Source of the DNA: Prevotella sp. | GTDB lineage: Bacteria > Bacteroidota > Bacteroidia > Bacteroidales > Bacteroidaceae | Assembly (NCBI GenBank): GCA_017557185.1 | Contig: JAFZAP010000051.1 | Span: 19,721-83,720, forward strand | Reading direction: 5' to 3' | Length of the DNA stretch: 64,000 nucleotides | Shown: piece by piece, positions 1-7,487 of the stretch | Layout of the letters: each line of letters begins with the position of its first letter | Position numbering within the stretch: position 1 is the first letter of the stretch | The notes under the pieces: generated by a model | The model's database searches: none | Seen by the model: only the letters and a program-made list of their open reading frames with translations | Told to the model about the DNA's origin: nothing | Position numbers and translations under genes: made by a program

Positions 1-132
1 TTTGAGGTTGCCCTCGATGAGGTTCTTCACTGCTTTGGCCAGAGCCATCGTCTTTTCTTCTAAACACTCACGCACACCGCCCTGACGGCCATCGATGGTC
101 GGGCGTATGCCAATCTTCGGATATTTTGTCAT
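1..132 (-). CDS. fucI: L-fucose isomerase, N-terminal part (runs off left edge)
   Basis: A minus-strand frame starts at ATG (132..130) and leaves the window after 44 codons. The visible residues include [17 protein letters not shown] followed by [20 protein letters not shown], which I recognise as the conserved N-terminus of L-fucose isomerase. This enzyme converts L-fucose to L-fuculose in the cytoplasm, the first step of fucose catabolism. No catalytic residues lie in the visible part. A possible -7 box (TATTTTTG on the minus strand, 226-233) lies about 90 nt upstream. The rest of any fuc operon would lie outside the window, to the left. The family call rests on remembered similarity only. 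Confidence 0.85.
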   Translation of the reverse strand, partial: MTKYPKIGIRPTIDGRQGGVRECLEEKTMALAKAVKNLIEGNLK

Positions 133-347
133 TGTATTCAATTATTTAGGAATTAAAGGGTTTCTTGGGTATAGAGGGTTTATAGGTTCATTGGGTATCG
201 AGCCCTTCTTGGCTCTTTTCATCTGCAAAAATAATGAAATAAAACGAAACGCGTGCAAGTGTTTGCATTTTTTAAGGGAAAAAAAATGGGTTATCTCGTC
301 TTTTCTTCGTAACTTCGCAAATTATAACGTAAAACAGTAAATCGAAA

Positions 348-1172
348 ATGGCAATAGCAAAATGGATTGGAGGCTTTCTGGGCTTCATCACCACAGGAAG
401 CATACTGGGTGCTCTAGCCGGCTATGCGCTGGGCGCACTCTTCGACGGAGGTCTGGAAGCCTTGAGCGGTCCCGACACCAACAACTATAACAACCGCGAA
501 TATGACGATGGCGATGCATACCGCCGCTACCAGGAGTATCGGCAACGGCAGACCTATGAGGGTCAGCGCAACTCGTTCCTCTTCTCGCTGCTGGTGTTGG
601 CAGCCTATGTGATTCGCGCTGACGGCAAAGTGATGCATTCTGAGATGAATGTCCTCCGCAACTTCCTGCGCCAGAACTTCGGTGAGCAGTCGGTGAGCCA
701 GGGTGAAGAGATTGTGAAGAAGCTGTTCGAACGGCAGAAGCAGGAGGGGACAAGCTACAACTCAACCATCCGCAATGCGTGCCAGCAGATTGCCATGAAT
801 ATGGAGTACTCGCAGCGGCTGCAGTTGGTAAGCTTCCTCGTGATGATTGCTCAGGCCGATGGAAATGTGGTGCAGGCAGAGATACAGGCGCTGCGCGACG
901 TAGCAGCCAATCTGGGCATCTCGGCAGCCGACGTGGAGTCAATGTTGAACCTGCGGTCATCGAAGGACGACCTTGAAGCAGCGTATAAGGTGCTGGGCAT
1001 CTCGCCTTCAGCCACCGACGAGGAAGTGAAGGCCGCCTATCGCCAGATGGCATTGAAGCACCACCCCGACAAGGTAGCCACGCTGGGCGACGACGTCAGG
1101 AAAGCTGCGGAAAAGAAGTTCCAGGAAATCAACGACGCAAAGGATAAGATCTATAAGGCAAGAGGGCTGTAG
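348..1172 (+). CDS. TerB/J-domain co-chaperone-like protein (DjlA-like)
   Basis: 274 aa. Residues 5-35 form a glycine-rich hydrophobic segment (GALAGYALGALF) that could anchor or span the membrane. A helical TerB-like (tellurite-resistance B) domain follows at about 60-190, with the typical acidic motif RADGKVMHSE and a second AQADGNVVQAE. A C-terminal J domain occupies about 210-274 with the HPD tripeptide (KHHPDK) that stimulates DnaK/Hsp70 ATPase. This is the DjlA order: membrane segment, TerB, J domain. The family acts as a DnaK co-chaperone. A TAACTTCG box at 310-317 is a plausible -7 element. The gene is convergent with the zinc-ribbon gene and they share the hairpin terminator at 1454-1495. 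The client is unknown. Confidence 0.85.
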   Translation: MAIAKWIGGFLGFITTGSILGALAGYALGALFDGGLEALSGPDTNNYNNREYDDGDAYRRYQEYRQRQTYEGQRNSFLFSLLVLAAYVIRADGKVMHSEMNVLRNFLRQNFGEQSVSQGEEIVKKLFERQKQEGTSYNSTIRNACQQIAMNMEYSQRLQLVSFLVMIAQADGNVVQAEIQALRDVAANLGISAADVESMLNLRSSKDDLEAAYKVLGISPSATDEEVKAAYRQMALKHHPDKVATLGDDVRKAAEKKFQEINDAKDKIYKARGL

Positions 1173-1189
1173 CGCGCTTCGCGCAGTTC

Positions 1190-1440
1190 AATGCGCCGAA
1201 GGCGCGTTCAAGTGTCGCTGCGCGACGTTCAAGAGGTTCAATGCTGCTATGCAGCGTTCAAAAGGTTCAAATGGTTCAATGCGGCAAAACCGCGGTTCAA
1301 GTGTCGCTACGCGACGTTCAAAAGGTTCAAATGGTTCAATGCGGCAAGCCGCGGTTCAAGTGTCGCTAAGCGACGTTCAATGCCTTCGGGCGTTCAAGAG
1401 TCTAATGCGCTACGCGCTGTTCAAAAGTTCAAGAGTTCAA
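1190..1440 (+). repeat. Array of variable-stem hairpins joined by GTTCAA linkers
   Basis: About nine short hairpins follow one another, each bounded by GTTCAA (often GTTCAATG before and GTTCAA after). The stems differ: GCGCC/GGCGC, TCGC/GCGA, GCTGC/GCAGC, GCGG/CCGC, GCGCTACGCGC and others, while the linkers stay constant. The same family, in either orientation, occurs at 1498-1590, 6570-6750, 8253-8312, 11189-11240 and 16112-16212. Short open frames across the array are not credible genes. Confidence 0.8.
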
Positions 1441-1453
1441 TTATTCCCAACAT

Positions 1454-1495
1454 AAAAGAAGTCCTCACGCATATAAAAACGTGGGGACTTCTTTT
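1454..1495. terminator. Bidirectional intrinsic terminator
   Basis: An almost perfect stem pairs AAAAGAAGTCC with GGACTTCTTTT around a short CACG/CGTG extension and an AT-rich loop. The terminal A and T tracts let it work on either strand. It lies between the convergent J-domain gene (+) and zinc-ribbon gene (-). Confidence 0.85.
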
Positions 1496-1497
1496 CT

Positions 1498-1590
1498 TGA
1501 ACCTTTGAACGCTGCGAAGCAGCATTAAACTCTTGAACCGCTGCAAAGCAGCATTGAACGCACCTTCGGCGCCTTGAACCTCGGCTCTGC
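1498..1590 (-). repeat. GTTCAA-hairpin array, reverse orientation
   Basis: At least three hairpins (GCTGCGAAGCAGC, GCTGCAAAGCAGC, GCACCTTCGGCGC) are bounded by TTGAAC, the reverse of the linker at 1190-1440. The two arrays thus point toward the terminator between them. Confidence 0.75.
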
Positions 1591-1593
1591 CGC

Positions 1594-2460
1594 TTATGCC
1601 TCTGCCTCCGGAACGGGAGTTTCCTCAGAAGCAGCCTTTTTCTTGGTCGTGGTTTTGCGGATGGCGCGCTTGCGCTTGGGCTTCTCCTCGCCAGTGAGGC
1701 TGTCGATCTTCACGCCAGCGAGCTCGGGATCGATCATGATGCGGCCGCAATACTCGCAAACGATGATCTTCTTGTGCATCTTGATATCCAGCTGACGCTG
1801 TGGCGGAATCTTGTTGAAGCAGCCACCGCAGGCATCACGCTGCACATAGACGATACCCAGACCGTTACGGGCATTCTTGCGGATTCGCTTGAAGCTGCTG
1901 AGCAGACGCTCCTCGATCTTCGTCTCGTAGTCCTTGGCCTTTGCCTTCAGCTTGTCTTCCTCCTCGCGCGTCTCTTGCATAATCTCATCAAGCTCGCTCT
2001 TCTTGTCGGCAAGTGCCACAAGGCGGTCGGCCTTCAGTTCTTCAGCATGCTCGAGGTCGTGTGAACGCTCGTCAATACGGATCAGGGCTTCACGAATCTT
2101 CTTCTCGCAAAGCTGAATCTCCAGTGTCTGGAACTCGATTTCCTTTGTCAGCGTGTCGTACTCGCGGTTATTCTTCACTTCGTCGAGCTGTCTCTGATAG
2201 CGGTCTACATAAGACTGAGCCTCGCTGATCTCACCCTTCTTCATGGTGATAGCGGTCTGGTAGTCCTTGATTTCGTTCTGAATCTTCTCGATACGAGTGT
2301 CCAGACCGGCAATCTCGTCTTCCAGGTCCTGTACTTCCAGCGGCAGTTCACCACGCAGGGCACGCTTCTCGTCAATGCTCGACAGTGTTGTCTGCAGCTG
2401 ATACAACGTCTTCAGTTTCTCCTCTACTGAGAGATCTGTAGGGTCTTTCTTTGTTGCCAT
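1594..2460 (-). CDS. C4 zinc-ribbon coiled-coil protein
   Basis: 288 aa from the ATG at 2460 (MATKKDPTD); upstream in-frame codons read through a GC-rich repeat and are not convincing. Residues about 10-195 are heptad-rich, charged and almost proline-free, so a long coiled coil is expected. A zinc ribbon follows with two CxxC pairs (DACGGC and CEYCGR), then a basic and Ala/Glu tail (KPKRKRAIRKTTTKKK). This layout matches the C4-type zinc-ribbon family common in Bacteroidota and Chlamydiae (CT398/CdsZ type), whose role is not firmly established. Nif3 lies upstream on the same strand, separated by 81 bp. In many Bacteroidota these two genes are neighbours (from memory). Confidence 0.8.
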   Translation of the reverse strand: MATKKDPTDLSVEEKLKTLYQLQTTLSSIDEKRALRGELPLEVQDLEDEIAGLDTRIEKIQNEIKDYQTAITMKKGEISEAQSYVDRYQRQLDEVKNNREYDTLTKEIEFQTLEIQLCEKKIREALIRIDERSHDLEHAEELKADRLVALADKKSELDEIMQETREEEDKLKAKAKDYETKIEERLLSSFKRIRKNARNGLGIVYVQRDACGGCFNKIPPQRQLDIKMHKKIIVCEYCGRIMIDPELAGVKIDSLTGEEKPKRKRAIRKTTTKKKAASEETPVPEAEA

Positions 2461-2541
2461 AATATCAACTCCCCAATTTTCCCCCGAGGGGGAGGACCAA
2501 TCTGGGAGCATGGGTCTCTTCGTTATTCTATTGTTTCGATT

Positions 2542-3321
2542 TTACAAATAAACAATCGGATTGGTGATTGTCTCAGCAATACAGGTTTTCACACCAGGAC
2601 ACTCGCGGCAGATGATATCGCGGAAGATCTCTGTCGTGAACTGCTCGCTCTCGTAATGGCCGATGACACAGATCTGCAGCTGCTGCTCGTGACCGAAGAA
2701 CTCGTGGTAGCCCATCTCGCCCGTGACGAATGCATCGGCACCCGCACGAAGGGCATCGCCCAACATGAATGAGCCGGCACCGCCACACAACGCCACACAG
2801 CTGACAGGACGACGCAACAATTCGTTCGCACGCACCGACGCCACACCGAAGCGCTGCTTCAGCATCTTTACGAAATCCTCGGCCGACATAGGTGCAGGCA
2901 GCGTTCCCACTACCCCACTCCACTTGCCATCCTCAACAGGCGCCTGCAGCGGTTGCAGGTCTGCGAGTTCCATCTTCGCCGCCATCTTGAAGTTCACGCC
3001 GTCGAGGGCGTTGTCCAAGTTCGTGTGCATCGCGACGATGACCACATCGTTCTTGATGGCTTTGATCACAGCACGCTCCACATAGCTGCCGTCGCTGATG
3101 TGAGCCAGCTTACGGAAGATCAACGGATGGTGGGCTACAATGAGATTGCAGCCTCTGCGGATGGCCTCGTCGACCACAGCCTCCGTCACGTCTAAACACA
3201 ACAATGCCCCTGAAATCTCCGTCTCTGTTAGTCCAACCTGCAGGCCAGCATTATCGTAGCTCTCCTGAAGGGGCAAAGGCGCGAATCGTTCAAGGGCATC
3301 AATCACCTCTTTTATTTTCAC
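2542..3321 (-). CDS. Nif3-like dinuclear metal-center protein
   Basis: 259 aa, GTG start at 3321 (KIKEVIDALERFAPLPLQESYDNAGLQ). Metal-ligand motifs of the Nif3/YbgI (DUF34) family are present: VAHHPLIF near residue 65, AMHTNLDNA near 100, and a C-terminal GHYESEQ. The family forms toroidal hexamers with a di-metal site; its substrate is debated, and GTP cyclohydrolase type 2 annotations are weakly supported. The length fits the short form without the inserted PII-like domain. A TAACTTTG box (3326-3333, minus) ends only 4 nt before the GTG, so the transcript may be leaderless. It is probably cotranscribed with the zinc-ribbon gene. Confidence 0.85.
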   Translation of the reverse strand: MKIKEVIDALERFAPLPLQESYDNAGLQVGLTETEISGALLCLDVTEAVVDEAIRRGCNLIVAHHPLIFRKLAHISDGSYVERAVIKAIKNDVVIVAMHTNLDNALDGVNFKMAAKMELADLQPLQAPVEDGKWSGVVGTLPAPMSAEDFVKMLKQRFGVASVRANELLRRPVSCVALCGGAGSFMLGDALRAGADAFVTGEMGYHEFFGHEQQLQICVIGHYESEQFTTEIFRDIICRECPGVKTCIAETITNPIVYL

Positions 3322-3397
3322 GCTGCAAAGTTACGCATTTCCTTTGAGAAACTGGCAACAGACCCGATGCGTTTAAACTTTTTTAAGTCTTTTCGCC

Positions 3398-4306
3398 TTA
3401 CCAATAGCGCAAACTCGCATGTGCCTCGATGCGGTTCTCGACATCGTCGGCCAGCAACGGGTAGAAGTCGATACCCGTGATGCGTTCCACATCGTCGACC
3501 GAGCACATGCAGTCGCTCATGCGCTGCTGACCGCCTCGGTTCTCGTAGATGAAGCCGATGGCCTTGGGGGCACGTCCGCGACAGAGCACTACCTTGAAGA
3601 ACGCATCGGGAACCCACACCTTGTTACGTCCGATGAAGCGCTGCAACGATGATGCCTGCATTTTTCCATTGGTGCACGTCGCTGTGCGATACACCGGTCC
3701 GCAGACGATGTCAACAAAATTGTATTCACGAGCCCAGTCGCGGCATTGTATCTCGAGGTCGTTCCACGCATTCTTGTTCAGTCCGTGGTTCTGCGGACAG
3801 ATATTCGTGAGCAGGAACGTCTGGCTCATCGCCTCTTCGCTCCACTTGTTGTCGCCGGCCGGACACATGTGGCCGCGGTCGTAGCGTGAGTTGTAATAGT
3901 CGTCGAGGGTGGCCCGTGGAGCTGCTACACTGGGATCTTCGTCGAAGGCATACGTCTCGCGCTGTATGCGACCATACGTGTGGTTCTTAGTCAGATGCCA
4001 AGCCACCCAGTTCGGGGTTTTCGTCGTCTTGTTATACGAAATCGTGAAGCCTTGTCGATGCAGAATCTGCTCCGGGCGGTCGGTGAGCGGTGCCGGCAAC
4101 TCGTACATCTTGAACGACCCGTCCTTCCCTTGGGCAGCGGGCGCCTCTGCCGCTTCCGTTTCACCGACAGCGTTGTTTGACGCCTGTTGGTCGTAGAATT
4201 CTTCAACATCCTCTTCGGCAGGTCGGTTTTTCGACTGTGGGTTGCAGGCTGTGAGCAGAGTCACAGCAAAAACAAATAGTATGAGTTTCTTCATCAGTTG
4301 TTTCAT
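3398..4306 (-). CDS. Secreted lipoprotein DNA/RNA non-specific endonuclease
   Basis: 302 aa from the ATG at 4306. A hydrophobic signal (LILFVFAVTLLTAC) ends in a lipobox-like LLTAC, so the protein is probably a lipoprotein. A low-complexity acidic/Ala linker follows to about residue 75. The catalytic domain carries the NUC1/NucA signature DRGHM near residue 143, with the active-site His in DRGH, and the metal-binding NICPQNHGLN segment about 30 residues later. The family cuts DNA and RNA with Mg2+ and is used outside the cytoplasm for nucleotide scavenging. It lies downstream of umuC on the same strand, 78 bp away, but its function gives no reason to place it in the SOS unit. Confidence 0.85.
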   Translation of the reverse strand: MKQLMKKLILFVFAVTLLTACNPQSKNRPAEEDVEEFYDQQASNNAVGETEAAEAPAAQGKDGSFKMYELPAPLTDRPEQILHRQGFTISYNKTTKTPNWVAWHLTKNHTYGRIQRETYAFDEDPSVAAPRATLDDYYNSRYDRGHMCPAGDNKWSEEAMSQTFLLTNICPQNHGLNKNAWNDLEIQCRDWAREYNFVDIVCGPVYRTATCTNGKMQASSLQRFIGRNKVWVPDAFFKVVLCRGRAPKAIGFIYENRGGQQRMSDCMCSVDDVERITGIDFYPLLADDVENRIEAHASLRYW

Positions 4307-4384
4307 TGTCAGTTCGTTATTTCGTCTGCAAATATACAAAAAAGCGGACACACCGGAAAGAAATTTGCCGAAAAACGCATACAG

Positions 4385-5668
4385 CTACTTGATTTTTGCT
4401 ACGAGCACATCTTCAATGTTGGTCGTGTATTGTCGGGAGAGATATTCGTGCTGCAAGCCGAAGCGGATATCGGTGCCCTGCGTAGCGATGCGCACGGTGT
4501 CGTGACCGTTGTGGCGGTTGATTTCGTCGATGGCCTCCAGCAGGGCTTTCTGCTTCGTGCGGTCCACAGTGTCGAAGAGATCTTGCTGCACAACCCTTGC
4601 CGACGTGATGTTCCAGATGATGACCCCCGCCTTCTTGAAGAGGGGCATCTCGGGCATCGCTTTCAGGTTTTCCCGCAGCATCCCGACAGCAGCCGTGATG
4701 ATTTCCGACGTGTCCTGCGTAGGCACGGAAAGCTGCACCGACTGCTGGATGAAGCGGGGCGGCACACCCTCGCGGAAAAGACTCGTATGGGCAAACATCG
4801 TGATACCCTGACAGCACGACCGCTGGCGACGCAGCTTTGCGGCACAACGGGCTGCGAAATTGGCTACCGCCTCCTCGAGCATACCGACATCATTGATGCC
4901 TTGTCCGGAAAAGCTGCGGCTGGTACAGATCGACTTCTTCTCGCCGGTGTCGCTGAGCACGATGCAGCTCTCGCCATTGAGCTCCTTCCACGTGCGAACA
5001 GCGGTCACGCTGAACCTGCTGCGCACCCAGCTCTCCTTCTGGCGGGCGAAGTCAGCAGCGGTGGTGATGCCTTCGCAGGCCAGTTGTTTGGCGATGCGCC
5101 TGCCGATTCCCCACACGTCTTCCACAGGAAAGAGCCGTAGCGCCTTCTGCCGGCGCTCGTAGTTATCGATAAGGCAACAGCCGTGATAGCCCTTATACTT
5201 CTTTGCGAACTTACTGCCCATCTTCGCCAGCGTCTTGGTGGGAGCGATGCCTATAGAGATGGGGATGCCCGTAGCCTTATGGACACGAGAGGCTATCGTC
5301 TCGCCATATTTCTTGATGTAGCTGCTGTCGCCCATATCGCTCAGGTCGAGAAACGCCTCGTCGATGGAATAGACGTCAAGCGACGGGGTGTACTGACTGA
5401 GCAACGACATCACCCGTCCCGACATCGAACCATACAGCGTATAGTTGCTCGAAAACACCGCAACGCGTTCACGCTCAAGCAGTTCGCGCACCTGGAAGAA
5501 CGGATCGCCCATCTTCAGTCCCAGCTTCTTCGCCTCCTCCGAGCGTGCGATGACGCAGCCGTCGTTGTTACTCAGAACAACGACGGGCTTGCCTACGAGT
5601 TCGGGATGGAACACCCGCTCGCACGAACAATAGAAATTGTTGCAGTCGGCTACGGCGAACAGTTGCAT
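4385..5668 (-). CDS. umuC: Error-prone DNA polymerase V catalytic subunit
   Basis: 427 aa, the normal UmuC length. The Y-family polymerase core begins FAVADCNNFYCSCERVF (first catalytic Asp at residue 8) and contains the palm motif YSIDEAFLDL with the catalytic Asp-Glu near residues 105-106. A helix-hairpin-helix segment (VEDVWGIGRRIAKQL) and little-finger region follow. The protein performs translesion synthesis with a processed UmuD dimer and RecA. It is the last gene of umuD - small macro-like gene - umuC, with an 18-bp gap before it, so cotranscription is likely. I could not identify a LexA box, because the Bacteroidota SOS operator is not one I can recognise. Confidence 0.93.
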   Translation of the reverse strand: MQLFAVADCNNFYCSCERVFHPELVGKPVVVLSNNDGCVIARSEEAKKLGLKMGDPFFQVRELLERERVAVFSSNYTLYGSMSGRVMSLLSQYTPSLDVYSIDEAFLDLSDMGDSSYIKKYGETIASRVHKATGIPISIGIAPTKTLAKMGSKFAKKYKGYHGCCLIDNYERRQKALRLFPVEDVWGIGRRIAKQLACEGITTAADFARQKESWVRSRFSVTAVRTWKELNGESCIVLSDTGEKKSICTSRSFSGQGINDVGMLEEAVANFAARCAAKLRRQRSCCQGITMFAHTSLFREGVPPRFIQQSVQLSVPTQDTSEIITAAVGMLRENLKAMPEMPLFKKAGVIIWNITSARVVQQDLFDTVDRTKQKALLEAIDEINRHNGHDTVRIATQGTDIRFGLQHEYLSRQYTTNIEDVLVAKIK

Positions 5669-5686
5669 CTCGTTTCCAAATAATTA

Positions 5687-6061
5687 CTACCAGTTGGGCG
5701 GCAATACGACGTTCGGCAGCTGATGGGCCTCCTTGAACAACGGTGCTATCTGCTCATCGCGGAATCCGGCGATGCCGCACCCGATGCGCGTCACGAGGAA
5801 GGTCAGCTCAGCATGTTCGCGGGCAAACGCAATGAATTCGTCGACATAGGGCTTGATGGTCTCCACACCGCCCTGCATCGTGGGAATCGCGTAGCTCTGC
5901 CCCTGCAGGCCCACACCCTGCCCCATGATAGCGCCAAACTTGCGGTAGGCAGCATAGGCAGCGCCGCCGCCGTGCATCCCTGCCAGATTACTTCCGAAGA
6001 CGAAGATCTCGCCCGGCTGCAATTCTGTGATCAACTCAGGAGTTGTACGTTTCTGTTCCAT
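5687..6061 (-). CDS. A1S_2505-like phage non-structural protein family member within the umuDC operon
   Basis: 124 aa from the ATG at 6061 (MEQKRTTPELITELQPGEI). It contains FVFGSNLAGMHGGGAAYAA, then GVGLQGQSYAIPT, and TFLVTRIGCGIAGF. These glycine-rich loops resemble the family annotated as A1S_2505-like phage non-structural protein, distantly macro-domain-like, so a nucleotide or ADP-ribose ligand is conceivable but unproven. It lies 11 bp after umuD and 18 bp before umuC on the same strand, implying SOS co-expression. Its role in damage tolerance is unknown. The alternative is a passenger gene acquired with a mobile umuDC cassette. Confidence 0.7.
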   Translation of the reverse strand: MEQKRTTPELITELQPGEIFVFGSNLAGMHGGGAAYAAYRKFGAIMGQGVGLQGQSYAIPTMQGGVETIKPYVDEFIAFAREHAELTFLVTRIGCGIAGFRDEQIAPLFKEAHQLPNVVLPPNW

Positions 6062-6072
6062 AAGTCTTTCTG

Positions 6073-6531
6073 TTACATTTTCTTTGCTGCATGAATGATA
6101 TAGGTGACTACTCCCCAAATGACGAAATCGTTGGAGGCATCGACACGAATAGCAGGATAATGGTCGTTCCAGGGTTGGAGCCAGCCGAAGGAGCCGCTCT
6201 TGTCGAGCCGGAACTGCTTGATGGTGAACTCGCCGTCGACGTAGGCAATGACGAAGTCGCCGTCGCTGGCCTCCAGTTCCTTGTCGACCACAGCGAGGTC
6301 ACCGTCGAGGATGCCGGCATCGGTCATCGAGTCGCCCGAGATTCGCACGTAGAATGTTGCCTCGCGATGCCGCACGATGAGTTTGTTCAGGTCGATCTCT
6401 TCACCCATATAGTCCTGAGCAGGCGAAGGGAAGCCTGCCCGCACACTACTCTGTGCGAGCGGTATAGCCAGTTCCAATTCGGTATTGGCCTTGTGGAATG
6501 TCAGTCGGATGTTATTTGGTTCTGATTTCAT
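6073..6531 (-). CDS. umuD: UmuD, S24-family self-cleaving polymerase V subunit
   Basis: 152 aa. The self-cleavage site is visible as Ala32-Gly33 in SVRAGFPSPAQDY. The serine nucleophile is Ser68 in SGDSMTD and the general-base Lys is about residue 105 in DGEFTIKQF, giving the Ser-Lys dyad of LexA/UmuD peptidases. There is no N-terminal helix-turn-helix, which separates it from LexA. RecA-stimulated cleavage would yield UmuD', which joins UmuC in translesion synthesis. It is the first gene of the operon. The 434-bp region upstream holds repeats and hairpins. Confidence 0.92.
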   Translation of the reverse strand: MKSEPNNIRLTFHKANTELELAIPLAQSSVRAGFPSPAQDYMGEEIDLNKLIVRHREATFYVRISGDSMTDAGILDGDLAVVDKELEASDGDFVIAYVDGEFTIKQFRLDKSGSFGWLQPWNDHYPAIRVDASNDFVIWGVVTYIIHAAKKM

Positions 6532-6849
6532 GATGATTCAAACTCGAAACTTTACAAAGAGCAAGAACTCTTGAACCGCGCCATAGCCGCAATTGAACAG
6601 CGACAAGTCGCAATTGAACAGAAGGTCATCGACCGAAGCCGTGCTATCACGCAAGCGCGGTGCACGAATCAGCGAGGGAGGTCGCTCGGCTAAGCCGCTT
6701 TAGTAGCGGAGCGGAGAAAGAACTTTTTGAACGCCCGAAGGGCATTTGAAGAAAGGGAGCAGCCCCAGAGGAATACAGTTAGCTAAGCGGTAGTGCTACA
6801 TGCGATATGAACCTTGCGACATGCTGTTGTGCTGAACATGCGCCGTGAG

Positions 6850-6917
6850 TTGGTCCCAGACCAATCCCAGCCGTTCCGTGCTGGCGATCGCGATATGAAT
6901 CAGACGATTCGGTTTTT
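6850..6917 (+). ncRNA. Candidate structured RNA 3' end: consecutive hairpins followed by a T run
   Basis: In the 434-bp gap between umuD and the DIP1984 gene, three compact hairpins and a short palindrome follow each other on the + strand: TTGGTC/GACCAA (6850-6864), CCAGC/GCTGG (6867-6884), ATCGCGAT (6887-6894) and GAATC-AGAC-GATTC (6897-6910). The last is followed by GGTTTTT, as in an intrinsic terminator. I see no convincing promoter and do not recognise an RNA family. The rest of the gap (6540-6760) is GTTCAA-type hairpins and the AGCGGAGAAAGAAC word family. Confidence 0.25.
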
Positions 6918-6965
6918 AGCTCACCCTGCACCCAATGAACACTGCTCCCCGAAAGTATTGCGGCA

Positions 6966-7463
6966 TCAGCGACGTCTGCCTGGCGAACCCGTCTGCCTGA
7001 CGACGGGCTTCTCTTCCAGCGTCGTCGCGAAGTTCAATGCCTGAATCTCCATATCGAGCTCACGCAGTTGCTGCGAGTAAGTGTCGATTTGCTTCCGCAG
7101 GGCGGGCACGTCAATCGTGGTGACATAACGGATTTCGTTGCGCCCGTAACGGTCTTGCGACTGCGAAGCCCGATCGAAGACATCGCGCAACACGTGTAGG
7201 CGCTTGCCCAGCACGTCGCGCTGTGCCATCATCTCCGTAAGCGTCTTGCCATCCTTCACCGTTTTCATATTGGTGGCATTGATGCGGTAGATCATTTCCT
7301 CGAGCTGCACCAGACAGCTATCGAGTTCCTTCAACAAGTCGGCAGGCTGTTCCGATGGTTGGTCGCCTTCCTGCACTTTCATGTTGTTCAGCAGGCGCAC
7401 CTTCAATTGGTCGATGCGCGTCTGCAAATCCTTGCGGATGCTAAGTCCTTCAGCCAGTTTCAT
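6966..7463 (-). CDS. DIP1984 family protein
   Basis: 165 aa. The N-terminus MKLAEGLSIRKDLQTRIDQLKVRLLNNMKVQEGDQPSE matches my recollection of the DIP1984 (septicolysin-like) family: a small, almost wholly helical cytoplasmic protein. RINATN and YVTTIDVPALRKQID are further family-like segments. No catalytic motif or signal peptide is visible and the biochemical role is unknown. The C-terminal tail EEKPVVRQTGSPGRRR looks like an add-on and may come from read-through into repeat DNA. It stands 24 bp downstream of the FetB-like gene on the same strand, so it may be cotranscribed. Confidence 0.7.
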   Translation of the reverse strand: MKLAEGLSIRKDLQTRIDQLKVRLLNNMKVQEGDQPSEQPADLLKELDSCLVQLEEMIYRINATNMKTVKDGKTLTEMMAQRDVLGKRLHVLRDVFDRASQSQDRYGRNEIRYVTTIDVPALRKQIDTYSQQLRELDMEIQALNFATTLEEKPVVRQTGSPGRRR

Positions 7464-7487
7464 AAGTTTTGGGGTTATTGTTTATAG

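Noticed and set aside
95-340. An 81-codon + strand gene at the left edge
   Set aside because: It begins antisense inside fucI and crosses its upstream region, and its repeated GF.GY.GFIGS words come from simple repeats.
1191-1508. A 105-codon + strand gene in the GTTCAA array
   Set aside because: The translation is repeated FKRFKWFNA words produced by the linker repeats, with no start signal.
6814-7044. A 76-codon + strand gene
   Set aside because: It overlaps the end of the DIP1984 gene and the hairpin run, with no coding-like features.
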